Shown here: one piece after another, positions 53,825 through 62,422 of the stretch
Layout of the letters: each line of letters starts with the position of its first letter
Numbering within the stretch: the stretch's first letter is position 1
Origin: Mangrovibrevibacter kandeliae
GTDB taxonomy: Bacteria; Pseudomonadota; Alphaproteobacteria; Rhizobiales; Rhizobiaceae
Direction: 5' to 3'
DNA: 64,000 nt
NCBI RefSeq assembly: GCF_024519155.1
Contig: NZ_JANIFJ010000008.1
Location: 62,001-126,000, forward strand
Made by a program: the position numbers and the translations under genes
Notes under the pieces: model-generated
Told to the model about the DNA's origin: nothing
The model's database searches: none
What the model saw: only the letters and a program-made list of their open reading frames with translations

Positions 53825-54754
53825 TCAGCGCACGCGCATGCCGGCCTTGCTGTCGTAGTGCAGCGGCTTGTCGGACTTCGGCAGCGGCGCGTCGTCCGGC
53901 CCGATCGAAACGCCGTGCGGCCAGTCCGGCGGGCAGATCGCGACGTAGCGCGCATACCCGCCGAGGCCGCCGCCGAATTTCGGATAGCCGATGGCGACCA
54001 GCGCGCCGACCTCTGGGACCTGGTCGAGATTGGCGACGCCCTCGGCCTGCGCATACCCGTGATGCATCAGCCAGTCCTCGCCCTCCAGCGTCGGCGTCGA
54101 ATCGGTGTCGAGCGGCTCGTGGCCGTGGAAGAGGATGTGCCGCTGCTCGTGCAGGAACTTCAGCGCGTCGAGGCTGACGCCGGGAAAACGGGTGAGCTTG
54201 GCGAGGGCGGGGTCCGGCCACCGCTTCGACCAGTCCGAACGGACGAAGACCACCGAGCCTTCGCGGATTGTCCCGTGGGCGCGCTCCCACGCCTCGATGT
54301 CGGAGACCTGCAGGGCATAGTTGTCGTCGGCTTTGAGCTGCTCGACGATGGAGATCACGACGAGCGGTCGGACGGCATAGGTCGGCGGCAACTCGTCGAT
54401 ACCCGGATATTCCGGCGCCCAATGGGCGGGCGGATCGAGCTGGGTGCCGAGCTGGTCGGTCCTGAGGGTGTATTCCGTCGCCTCGAAGCCGTGGGTCGCG
54501 TAGGTGTAGGTGTCACCCTTCCTGGCGTAGCCTTCGATGTCGCTGCCCGCCGTGGCCGGGGAGAAGGTGGCGCTGGCAAAGCCCGACCAGACCGGAATGT
54601 CCGGGGTGATCGTGTGGGTCAGGTCGACGTATTTCGCCCCCTTGAGCGCCGTTTCGTAGACCGACCAGAGGCCCGGCGACTCGGCGGCATCGGCCACAGG
54701 CGCGAGCGCGAGCGGGAGGAGGCAGGCGGCGGCAAGGACGCGGGGGAGGGACAT
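53825..54754 (-). CDS. Exported cyclase family protein with altered metal site
   Basis: A 309-residue protein with a signal peptide (MSLPRVLAAACLLPLALAPV, cleaved near ADAA). The cyclase/kynurenine formamidase fold is shown by YVDLTHTITPDIPVWSGFAS and WSVYETALKG, but the metal-binding HxGTHxDxPxH signature reads QLGTQLDPPAH (101-111): two His ligands are Gln, while Asp107 and His111 remain. Later FVRSDW, FPGVSLDALKFL and GHEPLDTDSTPTLEGEDWL follow the family. So it is a periplasmic subfamily of uncertain activity, not a cytoplasmic KynB. Confidence 0.85.
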   Translation of the reverse strand: MSLPRVLAAACLLPLALAPVADAAESPGLWSVYETALKGAKYVDLTHTITPDIPVWSGFASATFSPATAGSDIEGYARKGDTYTYATHGFEATEYTLRTDQLGTQLDPPAHWAPEYPGIDELPPTYAVRPLVVISIVEQLKADDNYALQVSDIEAWERAHGTIREGSVVFVRSDWSKRWPDPALAKLTRFPGVSLDALKFLHEQRHILFHGHEPLDTDSTPTLEGEDWLMHHGYAQAEGVANLDQVPEVGALVAIGYPKFGGGLGGYARYVAICPPDWPHGVSIGPDDAPLPKSDKPLHYDSKAGMRVR

Positions 54755-55429
54755 GCTCGAACTCCGATCGGGCGCAGCGGATCCGCGGGGGCCCGCACGC
54801 AGCGCGTGCTGCATGAGGGCGGACGTCCCGCACGATGCAGCTTCGCTGCCGCTGAGGAACTTGTCCAGAATGGAAGCGCAGCCGAGCGTCGGACAGCGGC
54901 CGGATGAAGCGCGAGCCGCGCGAGGGACGCGGCGCGCGCACCGACGGCATCGAACGGCGCGCCGCGGCTGTCGGCGTCGAGAGGAGGGCCGTCGGCGGCA
55001 CCTCTTCGGGAGGTGGCACGACCGCAGAAGACGATCGTCGCCTCGGTGACACCGCGACGATCGCGGTCTACGTCGATGCCGTGTCATCGCTGATCCGGGC
55101 TGTCGTCGTCCACCGGGTCCTGCATGTGCCGGTGCTTGCCGTCCAGCGGACGGCTCTGCGGGCGCCGACGGAGCTGCGACGGGAGCGGGCGGCCTTCGCG
55201 CGGGGCCAAATGTCCACGCGGGCGCCGGGCGTCGATCAAAGCGGCGGCAGGCCTGATCGGCGCCGATGCGACGATCCGCCCGACAGCGCCACATTAATTG
55301 TTAAGTCCATCGTGTATCGACAAATCTTGCGGCATCTGGCCTAACCTTCGTGTCAGGCGCGCGCTATCGAGGGGCCTCGCCGACACCGCCTTCGCCGCGT
55401 CCGGCGCCACAGCTAGTCGACCCGCCGCA
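54755..55429. other. Gene-free region upstream of the AsmA-like gene
   Basis: About 675 nt without a convincing gene. Several open frames exist but all are low-complexity Arg/Ala-rich and look like antisense of GC-rich sequence. A short AT-rich patch at about 55290-55330 (with ttaattgttaa) is the best candidate for the promoter of the AsmA-like gene. The end nearest 54755 must hold the promoter of the cyclase-family gene. Confidence 0.35.
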
Positions 55430-58400
55430 TTGCCGGCCGGCCGTCGACGCCGTTCGAGGAGAGGAGCCCTGGTCCGAGCCTTCATCGCCCTAGGCGGCCT
55501 GCTCGTCGTCGCGCTGCTCGCGGCGCTGATTGCGCCGTTCTTCATCGACTGGACCGCCTATCGCTCGGACTTCGAGCGGGAGGCGAGCGCCATTCTGGGC
55601 CGCAATGTCGTGGTGCACGGGGCCGCCAATGCGCGGCTCCTGCCGTTTCCGTCCGTCACCTTCGACGACGTGACGGTGGAAAGCGACGACGGACGGCCGC
55701 TGATGACGGTCCAGCAGTTCCGGATGGACGCCGAACTCGCGCCGTATCTCTCCGGCGAGATCCGCATCTTCTCGATGCAGCTGCGCAAGCCCGCGCTGCG
55801 TGTGCCGGTGTCGCGGGACGGGGCGATCGCCTGGGCCGTGCAGCGGCCGAACATACCGGTTGCCGGCACGGTGGTGCTCGAGAACATCGCGATCACCGAC
55901 GGCTCGATCCTGATCGAGAGCGGCGTCTCCGGCCAGACGCATCAGCTCACCGGCATCGAGGCGACCTTCTCGGCCCGCTCGCTGCAGGGGCCGTTCAACG
56001 GCAGCGGGACGCTGGTCGCCGACGGGCGCCCGCTCGGCTTCACCCTCGGCAGCGGCGCGCGCGAGCCCGACGGCAAATTCCCCCTGAAGCTGACGCTGGA
56101 TTCGAAGGCACTGAATGCCAGCCTCGTCTTCGACGGCGGGGCCACGGTCGTCGATCGCCTGCCACAGATCAGTGGCAGCGTCTCCTTCATCAGTCCGGCC
56201 GAGCAGCCGGCCGCGTCGAGCGGCGAGACGGTCACGCCGCCGCCGGCCTCGGTGCTGCCGCCGGTGAAGATGACGGGATCGCTCATCGCGACCGCCAAGG
56301 CGATCGACGTGACCGACATGCGGGTCGTCGTCGGGAAGGCCGACGTCCCATACACCCTCAACGGCATCGGCACCATCGACCTCGGCACGACCGCGCATTT
56401 CACCCTGCAGCTGCAGGGCGAGCAGGTGGACGTCGACAGCATCGCAACGGGCAGTGCCGAGCCGCATCAGCCGGTGACCTTTGCCGAGCGGATGCGCGCC
56501 GTGCGGGAGATCTTCGCGGCGGTGCCGCGGCCGCCGCTGCCTGGCGTGGCGCTCCTGACCCTGCCGGTCATCGTCGCCGGCGACACCACCATCCGCGACG
56601 TCGCGTTCGCCGCGTCACCCATGGACGCAGGGTGGTCGATCGATTCCTTCAGTGCCGAGCTTCCGGGGCGCACGCGCCTGGAGGCGTCGGGCGTCCTCGC
56701 ACTCGACCAGACCTTCGGCTTCAAGGGCAACCTCCTGCTCGCCTCGCGCCAGCCGTCGGGCTTCTCCGACTGGCTCACCGGCGCGGTGGATCCCTCGATC
56801 CGCACGCTCAACGGCGCCGGCTTCTCGGCCGACGTCGATCTCGACGCCGAGCGCCAGGTGCTCGACCGGCTGGAGGTGGACGTCGGCGGCGACGTCCTCA
56901 CCGGGCGCCTGGAGCGCCGGCGGACCGGCGAGGCGGGTGCGATCACCGCCGACCTGTCCGGGAAGCGCATCGACCTCGACAGCTTTCTTGCGCTCGCCGG
57001 GATCTTCACCGGCGACGCGCAGCCGCTGACGCGCGCCGATCATCTCGATCTGAAGCTGAAGGCCGGCCCGGTGCTGTATCGTGGCGCGACGGCCGACGCG
57101 ATCGACGCAAGTCTCACCTATGCCGGCGATACGCTCGACGTCGGGCATCTGAGGGTGGACAAGCTCGCCGGGGCCGATCTTGACATGAGCGGCCGCCTGG
57201 AGGGCCTGCCGGAGGCTCCGAGCGGCCATCTCACCATCGATCTCGACGCCGACGAGCCGGCCCGGCTGGTGTCGTTCCTGCAGCAGCGCTTTCCCGGATC
57301 GCGCATGCTCGCGGCGCTGAGGGACCGCGCCGACAGCCTGTCGCCTCTGAAGCTGAGCGGCGACATCGAGACGGTCAACGCGGACACCGAACAGGCGAAG
57401 GGTGCGACCGCGCGCCTGTCCGGCACCGCGGCCGGCACGCAGCTCAGCCTCGACATCGACGCGCACGGGCGGCTCCTGGCTTCGAGCGGCGCGGAGGGCG
57501 CCTTCGATCTGTCGGCGACCCTGAAGAACCCCGAGTCGCACGTCCTCCTGCAGCAGCTCGGCCTGCCGACGCTGCCGATCGAGACGGCCTCGCCCCTGGC
57601 GGTCAGCCTGGCACTGTCCGGGCCCCGGTCGGGGACGGCGCGGGGCAAGCTGGTGGCCGAAGCGCCCGGCAGCCGGATCGAGGTCGATGGCGGCCTCGAT
57701 CTCGAGGCCGGCGGTCTCGACGGTGCCGACCTCGCGATCTCGGCGCGGAGCGAGGACGCCGCACCCTGGTTGCTCGCGACCGGTGTCGCCTATGGCGGCA
57801 ACGGGTTGGACGCGCTGCCGCTCGACGTCGCGGGCCGGCTCCAGTGGACGCCGCAGGGCGCTGCGCTGCGCGGTCTGGCGGGCACGATCGACGGGGTGCG
57901 GATCGGTGCCGAGTTGCAGAGGAGCGGCGACGCGCCGGTGACAGGCAGTGCCAGCGTCGGCTCGCTGTCGCTGCCCTGGCTCGCCGCACTGGTCTATGGC
58001 GCCTCGCCGCTCGACGCCAGCGGCTCGAGCGCGTGGTCGAAGGCCGCGTTCGCTGCGCCTCTGCTGCCGCAGACGCCCTTCCTCGTGGACGTGACGGCGG
58101 ACGTGCTCGACCTCGACGACGGGACGCGGCTGACGGGGGTGACCGGGCGCATCGCCGGATCCGCCACCGATCTCCAGGTCACGGATCTGACGGCGGCCTA
58201 CGCCGGGGGCACGCTCAGCGGGGCGGCGGCGCTGCGCAACATCGCCGGTCTCGGGGGCTTCTCGCTGACGCTGGACGCGAACGGCATCGCCATGCCGCAG
58301 TTGCTGCCGCCGCCCGCGGACACGCAGGGCATCGACGGCTCGCTCAGCGGACGCATCTCGCTCGAAGGCACCGGCCAGTCCTTCGCCGCGATGACGACGG

Positions 58401-59266
58401 CCGTCAGCGGCGCGGGCGACGTCACGCTGACAGGGGCGAGCGTGCCCGGCATCGCTGCGGGCAAGCTGCAAGGCATCCTCGATGCGGCGGACGCCGAAGG
58501 GTTCAAGGCCACGCAGGACAACACGGACGCGCTGGTCGCCGATCTCGATCGGGCGGCGCGGTTTCCGCTGGGGACCGTGCGCACCGACTTCACCGTCAAT
58601 GGCGGTATCGCGCGGTTCGCGCCGGTGACGCTGAAGCAGGGCGGCGACACCCTCACGGCGGCTCTCTCGCTCGATCTTGCCGATCTGCGCCTTGCCGGGG
58701 ACGTCGCACTCAAGCTCGATCCCGGCGACGAGGCGGTGGAGGGCGGCGAGCCGGTGATCAACTACAGCCTCGCCGGGCCTGTCAGCGCGCCCGTGCTGAC
58801 GAGGGACACGCGGCCACTCTCGGGGTATCTCGCGGTGCGGGCGCTCGACAAGGAGCAGCAGCGCGTCGAGGCGATGCAGGAAGCGCTGCAGGAGAAGCTC
58901 AGACTGCGGCGCGAGGCGCGGCTCTACCGCTGGCGCGAGGCCGAGCAGGTCAAGGCGCGGGCGGCGCAGGAGGCGGCCGAAGCGGCCGAGCGCCTGCGGT
59001 TGCAGCGCCAGCAAGAGGATACGGCGCAGAAGCAGGGCGAGGCCGAAGCCGAGGCGGCGGCCCGCGAGGCCGAGGCGCCGACGCGGGCGCAGGACCAAGG
59101 GCAGCAACCGCGCGACGCGCAGGACCGCCGCAGCCGGCAACCGCAGCAGAGCCCGGCGTCCGGCCCGCGCTCGCTCAGCTTCGATCAGCCGGTGCCGAAG
59201 GATAACAACAGGACCCCGAGCCCGGATTTCGGGCTGCCAGGCGTCGAGCCGCCGCTGCGGTTCTAG
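55430..59266 (+). CDS. AsmA/TamB-like membrane-anchored protein
   Basis: A very large protein (about 1280 residues) of the AsmA family, anchored by one N-terminal helix (FIALGGLLVVALLAALIAPF) with the hallmark FIDWTAYRSDFEREASAILG after it. The long periplasmic region is a repetitive beta-rich body, expected to form the lipid-binding groove of AsmA-like proteins that move phospholipids to the outer membrane. It ends with GADVTLTGAS-type AsmA_2 sequence and a 150-residue Arg/Glu/Ala/Gln-rich coiled segment. No ATG or GTG precedes the helix in frame. The options are TTG 55298, TTG 55430 (used) or CTG 55469, which alone has a well-placed GAGGAG. Confidence 0.85.
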   Translation: MPAGRRRRSRRGALVRAFIALGGLLVVALLAALIAPFFIDWTAYRSDFEREASAILGRNVVVHGAANARLLPFPSVTFDDVTVESDDGRPLMTVQQFRMDAELAPYLSGEIRIFSMQLRKPALRVPVSRDGAIAWAVQRPNIPVAGTVVLENIAITDGSILIESGVSGQTHQLTGIEATFSARSLQGPFNGSGTLVADGRPLGFTLGSGAREPDGKFPLKLTLDSKALNASLVFDGGATVVDRLPQISGSVSFISPAEQPAASSGETVTPPPASVLPPVKMTGSLIATAKAIDVTDMRVVVGKADVPYTLNGIGTIDLGTTAHFTLQLQGEQVDVDSIATGSAEPHQPVTFAERMRAVREIFAAVPRPPLPGVALLTLPVIVAGDTTIRDVAFAASPMDAGWSIDSFSAELPGRTRLEASGVLALDQTFGFKGNLLLASRQPSGFSDWLTGAVDPSIRTLNGAGFSADVDLDAERQVLDRLEVDVGGDVLTGRLERRRTGEAGAITADLSGKRIDLDSFLALAGIFTGDAQPLTRADHLDLKLKAGPVLYRGATADAIDASLTYAGDTLDVGHLRVDKLAGADLDMSGRLEGLPEAPSGHLTIDLDADEPARLVSFLQQRFPGSRMLAALRDRADSLSPLKLSGDIETVNADTEQAKGATARLSGTAAGTQLSLDIDAHGRLLASSGAEGAFDLSATLKNPESHVLLQQLGLPTLPIETASPLAVSLALSGPRSGTARGKLVAEAPGSRIEVDGGLDLEAGGLDGADLAISARSEDAAPWLLATGVAYGGNGLDALPLDVAGRLQWTPQGAALRGLAGTIDGVRIGAELQRSGDAPVTGSASVGSLSLPWLAALVYGASPLDASGSSAWSKAAFAAPLLPQTPFLVDVTADVLDLDDGTRLTGVTGRIAGSATDLQVTDLTAAYAGGTLSGAAALRNIAGLGGFSLTLDANGIAMPQLLPPPADTQGIDGSLSGRISLEGTGQSFAAMTTAVSGAGDVTLTGASVPGIAAGKLQGILDAADAEGFKATQDNTDALVADLDRAARFPLGTVRTDFTVNGGIARFAPVTLKQGGDTLTAALSLDLADLRLAGDVALKLDPGDEAVEGGEPVINYSLAGPVSAPVLTRDTRPLSGYLAVRALDKEQQRVEAMQEALQEKLRLRREARLYRWREAEQVKARAAQEAAEAAERLRLQRQQEDTAQKQGEAEAEAAAREAEAPTRAQDQGQQPRDAQDRRSRQPQQSPASGPRSLSFDQPVPKDNNRTPSPDFGLPGVEPPLRF

Positions 59267-59282
59267 ACCGCCGCGCTCCGAA

Positions 59283-59516
59283 CTAGCCGGGCGGTGCTGT
59301 CGTACGGATTGTCTTCTGCAGGTCGCGCAGGACGTGCAGCCGGATCGCCGAGGAGAGGTTGGTCGCCGGGTCGCGGGCGCCGTCGATCTCCGCCACCAGG
59401 GCGGCGAGGGCGACCGCCTCGCGCGCCGAAATCGTCTTCAGCGCCTCCCAGAAGCCGTCTTCGATGCTGATCGAGGTGCGGTGGCCGCGGATGGTGATCG
59501 ACCGCTTGACGATCAT
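59283..59516 (-). CDS. Ribbon-helix-helix domain protein
   Basis: A 77-residue protein. The first 50 residues (VKRSITIRGHRTSISIEDGFWEALKTISA) form a ribbon-helix-helix fold of the RHH_4 type found in alphaproteobacteria. The C-terminal part has LSSAIRLHVLRDLQKTI. It could be a small DNA-binding regulator, but most relatives have no known operator. Its start overlaps the DUF4169 gene stop by 4 nt, and the two are co-translated downstream of sspB. It is convergent with the AsmA-like gene. Confidence 0.85.
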   Translation of the reverse strand: MIVKRSITIRGHRTSISIEDGFWEALKTISAREAVALAALVAEIDGARDPATNLSSAIRLHVLRDLQKTIRTTAPPG

Positions 59517-59734
59517 CGATCGCAGGACTGGCTGCCCGACTCCGGCTCTGATGGGCCGTCCCGGTCGAGCCGGTGGCCATCCAGCTGGCGCTCGCGCGCC
59601 GCGTCCTCGACCTTGCGCTGGCGCTTCTCGGCCTTGCCCAGCCCGTGCTTCGCGCGGTTCTGCGCCGCCTGCTCGTCCTTCAGTCGACGCCCTGCCGCCT
59701 TGCGCGCCTGGCGCAGGTTGACCACCTCGCCCAT
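59513..59734 (-). CDS. DUF4169 family small basic protein
   Basis: A 73-residue, highly charged protein beginning MGEVVNLRQARKAAGRRLKD and continuing AEKRQRKVEDAARERQLDGH, the DUF4169 pattern. It has no known function. It follows sspB by 10 nt and overlaps the RHH gene by 4 nt, giving the order sspB-DUF4169-RHH that recurs in Hyphomicrobiales. A helical, RNA- or protein-binding role is possible but speculative. Confidence 0.85.
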   Translation of the reverse strand: MGEVVNLRQARKAAGRRLKDEQAAQNRAKHGLGKAEKRQRKVEDAARERQLDGHRLDRDGPSEPESGSQSCDR

Positions 59735-59744
59735 GCCGTCCGGC

Positions 59745-60296
59745 TCAGGTCTTCTTGCGGAAGGAGTCCAGCGAGACGACCTCGGCGGATCCCTTGTCGG
59801 CGTCGGCGTCCGCCGCCTCGGGCGTGGCACCCTGCTTGGCGGCGGCCTTCGGAGCCTTCTCCAATGGCTTTGCCCGGGCCGACGCGGGCGGCGCCAACGT
59901 CAACGGCGCCTCTTCGGATGTCTGGTTGGCGGCTTCCGTTTCGCGCACGTCGAACTCGAGCTCGAAATTCACCGCCGGATCGTAAAAGCCGCGGATCGCG
60001 GCGAACGGCACCAGCAGGCGCTCCGGGACGTCCGAAAACGACAGGCCGACCTCGAAATGGGTGTCGGTGACGATGAGGTCCCAGTACTGGTGCTGGACGA
60101 CGATCGTCATCAGCTCCGGATACTTCTCGCGCAGCCGGGTCGACAGGCGCACGCCGGAGGCCGAGGTCAGGAAGGTGATGAAGAAGTGGTGCTCGCCCGG
60201 CAGACCGGTCTTCTGCACCTCGCCGAGAACCTTCCGGATGACGCCACGCAAGGCATCCTGCGCGAGTATGTCGTAGCGGATCAGATCCTGGGCCAT
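59745..60296 (-). CDS. sspB: ClpXP adaptor protein SspB (alpha type)
   Basis: A 183-residue adaptor that binds ssrA-tagged proteins and hands them to ClpXP. The N-terminal domain (LIRYDILAQDALRGVIRKVL, then HHFFITFLTSASGVRLSTRL and WDLIVTDTHFEVGLSFSDVP) is the alphaproteobacterial SspB fold. A linker rich in Ala/Pro/Lys follows, and the C-terminus VVSLDSFRKK is the ClpX-binding tail. The ssrA RNA gene ends about 65 nt upstream on the same strand, so the tag and its adaptor are encoded together and may share a transcript. Confidence 0.95.
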   Translation of the reverse strand: MAQDLIRYDILAQDALRGVIRKVLGEVQKTGLPGEHHFFITFLTSASGVRLSTRLREKYPELMTIVVQHQYWDLIVTDTHFEVGLSFSDVPERLLVPFAAIRGFYDPAVNFELEFDVRETEAANQTSEEAPLTLAPPASARAKPLEKAPKAAAKQGATPEAADADADKGSAEVVSLDSFRKKT

Positions 60297-60359
60297 CGGG
60301 GCTCGTATCGCCTTCTCGGTCGCGTGCGCCGTGCGTGGCAGCAGACCTGGTGAAAGATA

Positions 60360-60681
60360 AAGTGGAGGTTTCTGTTGCCAGGCACCTCCGAGCCCCGCCT
60401 AGAAGTGCGAACCCCTAGGGCTTGGATTGAAGTCATCGCACCGCATTAAGCGGCGAGACGAGCTTCCGCATAGTTGTCGTTGGCAACTACTTTTTCGGCC
60501 CGATAACGGCGGAACCATGCCGAGCGAAAGTCCGATCTTTACACCCTCGTCGATCCTGTTTCGCCCCCGCCTCAACCCAACTCCGCTGCAGCTTGGGTTC
60601 AGGTGGAGGCGCCGGGTACCGCCCCCGGGTCCGAATGGCTTATTCCATCGGCCGTTTATCGCCATAGCCGGACAAGCCGGC
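60360..60681 (-). ncRNA. ssrA: Two-piece (circularly permuted) tmRNA, alpha type
   Basis: The acceptor piece is transcribed first (about 60681 down to 60602), then an intervening segment (60601-60569) with an AACCCAA/TTGGGTT hairpin, then the coding piece (60568 to about 60364). The coding piece starts GGGGGCG (60568-60562), which pairs with CGCCTCC (60611-60605) to give a tRNA-Ala-like acceptor stem with a G3:U pair. The conserved CAGGATCGACGAGGG follows. The tag frame at 60484-60446 encodes ANDNYAEARLAA and a TAA stop, starting with the GCC resume codon. Ends are approximate. The 3' hairpin ggaggt/acctcc (60389-60364) plus T-rich sequence may be the terminator. Confidence 0.93.
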
Positions 60682-60687
60682 GTCGCG

Positions 60688-60716
60688 AATATAGGGATAT
60701 GGGCCCTGCCTGAAAA
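60688..60716 (-). promoter_or_regulatory. Promoter of ssrA (sigma70-like)
   Basis: On the minus strand a -35 TTTTCA (60716-60711) and -10 TATATT (60693-60688) are separated by 17 nt. They match the consensus at 4 and 5 of 6 positions. A start near 60681 would fit the 5' end of the tmRNA acceptor piece. Confidence 0.65.
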
Positions 60717-60897
60717 GGCCGAAATCGGCGGACGTCCCTGAGACTGCGAATGCGGGGCGGCAGCCCGGGGCCGGATCGAACGGGATCCCGGTCCAGGCCG
60801 CGCCGCCGAGTCGACATCCGATGCGTTTTCGGCGATCAGTCCGTGCCGTCCCGGCGGAATCGGCCGCACGCGGACGGCCGGCAAGCAAAGGGCTGCG

Positions 60898-61692
60898 ATG
60901 CGCGCCTATCTCGACCTCCTGTCGCACGTGCTGAACCAGGGCGTGGATCGGGGCGACCGCACCGGCACCGGCACGCGGTCGGTGTTCGGCCACCAGATGC
61001 GGTTCGACCTCGATGCGGGCTTCCCGCTCCTGACCACCAAGAAGCTGCATCTGCGCTCGATCATCCACGAACTCCTGTGGTTCCTGCGCGGCGACAGCAA
61101 CATCGCCTATCTCAAGGCGAACGGCGTCTCGATCTGGGACGAGTGGGCCGACGCGGCGGGCGAGCTTGGACCGGTCTACGGGGTGCAGTGGCGCTCCTGG
61201 CCGGACTATGACGGCGGCACGATCGACCAGATCGCCAAGCTCGTCGCCGAGATCGGCCGCAATCCGAACTCGCGCCGGCTGATCGTCTCGGCCTGGAACC
61301 CCGCGCTGGTCGACGAGATGGCGCTGCCGCCGTGCCACTGCCTGTTCCAGTTCTACGTCGCCGACGGGCGGCTGTCCTGCCAGCTCTACCAGCGCTCGGG
61401 CGACATCTTCCTCGGCGTGCCCTTCAACATCGCTTCCTACGCGCTGCTGACGCTGATGGTGGCGCAGGTCACCGGCCACCGGCCCGGCGACTTCATCCTG
61501 ACGCTCGGCGACGCGCATCTCTACCGCAATCACTTCGAGCAGGCCCGCGAGCAGCTGACGCGCGCCCCGAAGCCGCTGCCGACGATGCGCCTCAATCCCG
61601 ACGTCACCGACCTCTTCGGCTTCCGCTTCGAGGATTTCACGCTGGAGAATTACCACCCCGACCCGCACATCAAGGCGCCGGTGGCGGTGTGA
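60898..61692 (+). CDS. thyA: Thymidylate synthase
   Basis: A 264-residue ThyA, the same length as the E. coli enzyme. It converts dUMP to dTMP using methylene-tetrahydrofolate. The nucleophile is Cys146 in [12 protein letters not shown], the same number as in E. coli. Other signatures are [35 protein letters not shown] and the C-terminal [22 protein letters not shown] lies before the ATG at 60898. It is translationally coupled to folA by a 4-nt overlap, a functional pair because ThyA makes the dihydrofolate that FolA reduces. Confidence 0.97.
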   Translation: MRAYLDLLSHVLNQGVDRGDRTGTGTRSVFGHQMRFDLDAGFPLLTTKKLHLRSIIHELLWFLRGDSNIAYLKANGVSIWDEWADAAGELGPVYGVQWRSWPDYDGGTIDQIAKLVAEIGRNPNSRRLIVSAWNPALVDEMALPPCHCLFQFYVADGRLSCQLYQRSGDIFLGVPFNIASYALLTLMVAQVTGHRPGDFILTLGDAHLYRNHFEQAREQLTRAPKPLPTMRLNPDVTDLFGFRFEDFTLENYHPDPHIKAPVAV

Positions 61693-62264
61693 GCGCGGCG
61701 AGCGGAGAGGGAGGCGTTCCGGCAGAGCCGTTCGCGCCGCGCCTCGTCGCGGTCGTCGCGATGGGCCGCAACCGGGTGATCGGGCAGGACGGCGCGATGC
61801 CCTGGCGGCTGCCGACGGACCTCAGGCACTATCGCAGCCTGACCATGGGCAAGCCGATGATCATGGGCCGCAAGACGCTCCAGTCGATCGGGCGTGTCCT
61901 CGACGGGCGCGACACCGTGGTGCTGACGCGCGACCGAAGCTTCGCCTTCGAGGGCGCCCATGTCGCGCACGAGGCGGAGGCGGCAATCGTCGCGGCACGG
62001 CACCTTGCCGAGGCGCGCCGGGCCGAGGAGGTGATCGTCGCCGGCGGCGGCGAGATCTACGCCCAGTTCATGCCGCGGCTCGATCGGCTCTACGTGTCGC
62101 TGGTCGATGCGGAGCCGGCAGGCGACGCGACGTTTCCGGCGATCGATCAAGGTGAGTGGGCGCTCGTTGCCGAGGAACGCCCGCCAAGGTCCGAGCGGGA
62201 CAGCGCAAACGTCGTCTTTCAGGTCTGGGATCGTCGGCCTGCCGAGGCCGCAACTTCGCGCTAA
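61689..62264 (+). CDS. folA: Dihydrofolate reductase
   Basis: A 191-residue DHFR. The active-site region is [20 protein letters not shown] with the catalytic Asp in [27 protein letters not shown] and [20 protein letters not shown] follow. The GTG start at 61689 overlaps the thyA stop (GTGA). The 15 residues before the conserved [14 protein letters not shown] are an Ala/Gly/Pro-rich N-terminal extension. It completes the thyA-folA recycling pair, 158 nt upstream of hflK. Confidence 0.95.
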   Translation: MSAASGEGGVPAEPFAPRLVAVVAMGRNRVIGQDGAMPWRLPTDLRHYRSLTMGKPMIMGRKTLQSIGRVLDGRDTVVLTRDRSFAFEGAHVAHEAEAAIVAARHLAEARRAEEVIVAGGGEIYAQFMPRLDRLYVSLVDAEPAGDATFPAIDQGEWALVAEERPPRSERDSANVVFQVWDRRPAEAATSR

Positions 62265-62422
62265 GCCTTTCGGGCAAAACGCATTGTTCGCACGCCATAC
62301 GATGCGCGATTTGACGCCGCTTTCGTTGAAAGCCGCGCGGTCAATTCCTATAAGGTGCCGGACAGAAGAAAACGCCAGCGGCACGGGGAGGTTCCGGCAC
62401 GCGGCCCAGCGAGAGGACATCC

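Noticed and set aside
54904-55344. Open frame of 146 codons upstream of the AsmA-like gene
   Set aside because: Composition is Arg/Gly/Ala-rich and has no recognisable fold; it looks like noncoding GC-rich sequence.
60320-60360. Possible signal recognition particle RNA fragment (ggcagcagacctggtg)
   Set aside because: The SRP Alu/S-domain core GGUCCGGAAGGAAGCAGCC is absent, and the nearby structured region is explained by the 3' end of ssrA.
60427-60741. Plus-strand open frame of 104 codons
   Set aside because: It is the antisense of the tmRNA gene. The conserved tmRNA features on the other strand explain the sequence.
60640-61668. Minus-strand open frame of 342 codons opposite thyA
   Set aside because: It covers thyA, which is certain, and its translation is low-complexity antisense. 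Its end also runs into the ssrA acceptor piece.
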